64,000 bases of DNA from Bacteroidota bacterium (GTDB lineage Bacteria > Bacteroidota > Bacteroidia > Bacteroidales > NBLH01): NCBI GenBank assembly GCA_025361565.1, contig JANYKN010000144.1, forward strand, positions 110,021 through 174,020, in the 5' to 3' direction. Position 1 is the stretch's first letter, and each line of letters begins with the position of its first letter. Of this stretch, positions 63,883 to 64,000 are shown in pieces. Position numbers and translations under genes: made by a program. Below the pieces are notes generated by a model. It was given only the letters and a program-made list of their open reading frames with translations. It was not told the DNA's origin and did not search any database.

Positions 63883-64000
63883 GCCGCCGGCTTTAGCCGG
63901 TGGATCGGAATAAACTTATCTGAAGGGCTTTAGCCAAAATTAATATTTAGTTTTGGCTAAAGCCAAATTGTTCTTTCTTTTTCATCCGCCAGCTAAAGCA
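63883..64000. repeat. Palindromic GGCTTTAGCC-type repeat, cut by the window edge
   Basis: CCGCCGGC-TTTA-GCCGGTGG (63884-63903) forms one hairpin. GGCTTTAGCCAAAA (63926-63939) pairs perfectly over 14 bp with 63951-63964. The edge sequence TCCGCCAGCTAAAGC mirrors the first hairpin, so the whole looks like one large inverted repeat continuing past 64000. Confidence 0.6.

Larger units (their letters stand above)
63635..64000. other. Right-edge intergenic region with terminator and palindromic repeat
   Basis: No gene is visible. It contains a short intrinsic terminator (63818-63842) and then a palindrome-rich repeat from about 63883 to the end. A+T-rich DNA with no clear promoter precedes them. 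Confidence 0.5.

Noticed and set aside
1..64000. Defence island, prophage, insertion sequence or CRISPR array
   Set aside because: No transposase, integrase, Cas, restriction-modification or phage structural gene was recognised. The TPR-CHAT gene alone is not enough to call a defence system.

Overview
The window comes from a low-G+C member of the Bacteroidota. The evidence is a type IX secretion (type B) sorting domain, families largely confined to the phylum (DUF3822, DUF3078, the Fur-PurA pair, MnmD, BlaI with an M56-TonB protein), promoters of the TTTG-N19/20-TAnnTTTG type, and almost no Shine-Dalgarno sequences. No phage, insertion sequence, integrase or CRISPR array was found. One tRNA (Asp, GUC) is present. 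The left edge cuts a rhomboid-like membrane protein, and the right edge ends inside a palindromic intergenic repeat.

Layout. 0-4.4 kb: housekeeping genes (ridA, a Fur-family regulator, purA, an NAD(P)-binding protein, mnmD). 4.7-8.4 kb: an electron-transfer unit, ETF-quinone oxidoreductase followed by a single-chain ETF (beta fused to alpha), closed by a clear terminator. 8.5-10.6 kb: a hemolysin-III/PAQR-type protein, an acidic protein of unknown role, and a gene-poor stretch with a G+C-rich island. 10.6-16.0 kb: a citrate lyase cluster, citD-citE-citF then citXG-citC, with a perfect 32-bp palindrome separating structural genes from maturation genes. 16.4-21.3 kb: a tandem pair of related membrane proteins, YjbQ, a DUF6765-like protein, ndk and a PHP phosphatase. 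21.5-25 kb: a candidate small RNA, a BlaI/M56-TonB sensor pair with an apparent operator, and a TPR protein. 25-32.4 kb: panB with two lipoprotein FKBP isomerases, dnaK, an M48 protease and cinA. 32.4-43.9 kb: a serpin lipoprotein, an ECF sigma factor with a membrane-anchored beta-barrel partner, DUF3078, a propeller/SpoIIE signalling protein, a RecD-like helicase, DUF3822 and rsmD. 43.9-52.1 kb: tRNA-Asp, a 1904-residue exported TPR-CHAT protein and a tungsten/molybdenum-type aldehyde ferredoxin oxidoreductase. 52.3-56 kb: an unrecognised protein, an orphan M16-like protein without the zinc motif, and a T9SS-secreted protein. 56-63.6 kb: a signalling cluster.

The signalling cluster (56-63.6 kb) is the most system-like accessory region. 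On one strand it has a propeller-type sensor kinase, a short LuxR-type regulator, a protein made of two tandem SiaB-like kinase domains, its presumed SiaC substrate, a small exported protein, and a receiver-histidine kinase. A near-identical 46-bp element (38/46) lies upstream of both the LuxR gene and the SiaB-SiaC pair and contains a -7-like box at the same place, which suggests shared control. The TPR-CHAT gene carries a fragment of the same motif. Other points worth a second look are the single-chain ETF, the citXG/citC split, the candidate small RNA, the degenerate serpin and the family of short dispersed intergenic repeats.

All functional calls rest on reading motifs by eye. No database search, alignment program or folding program was run.
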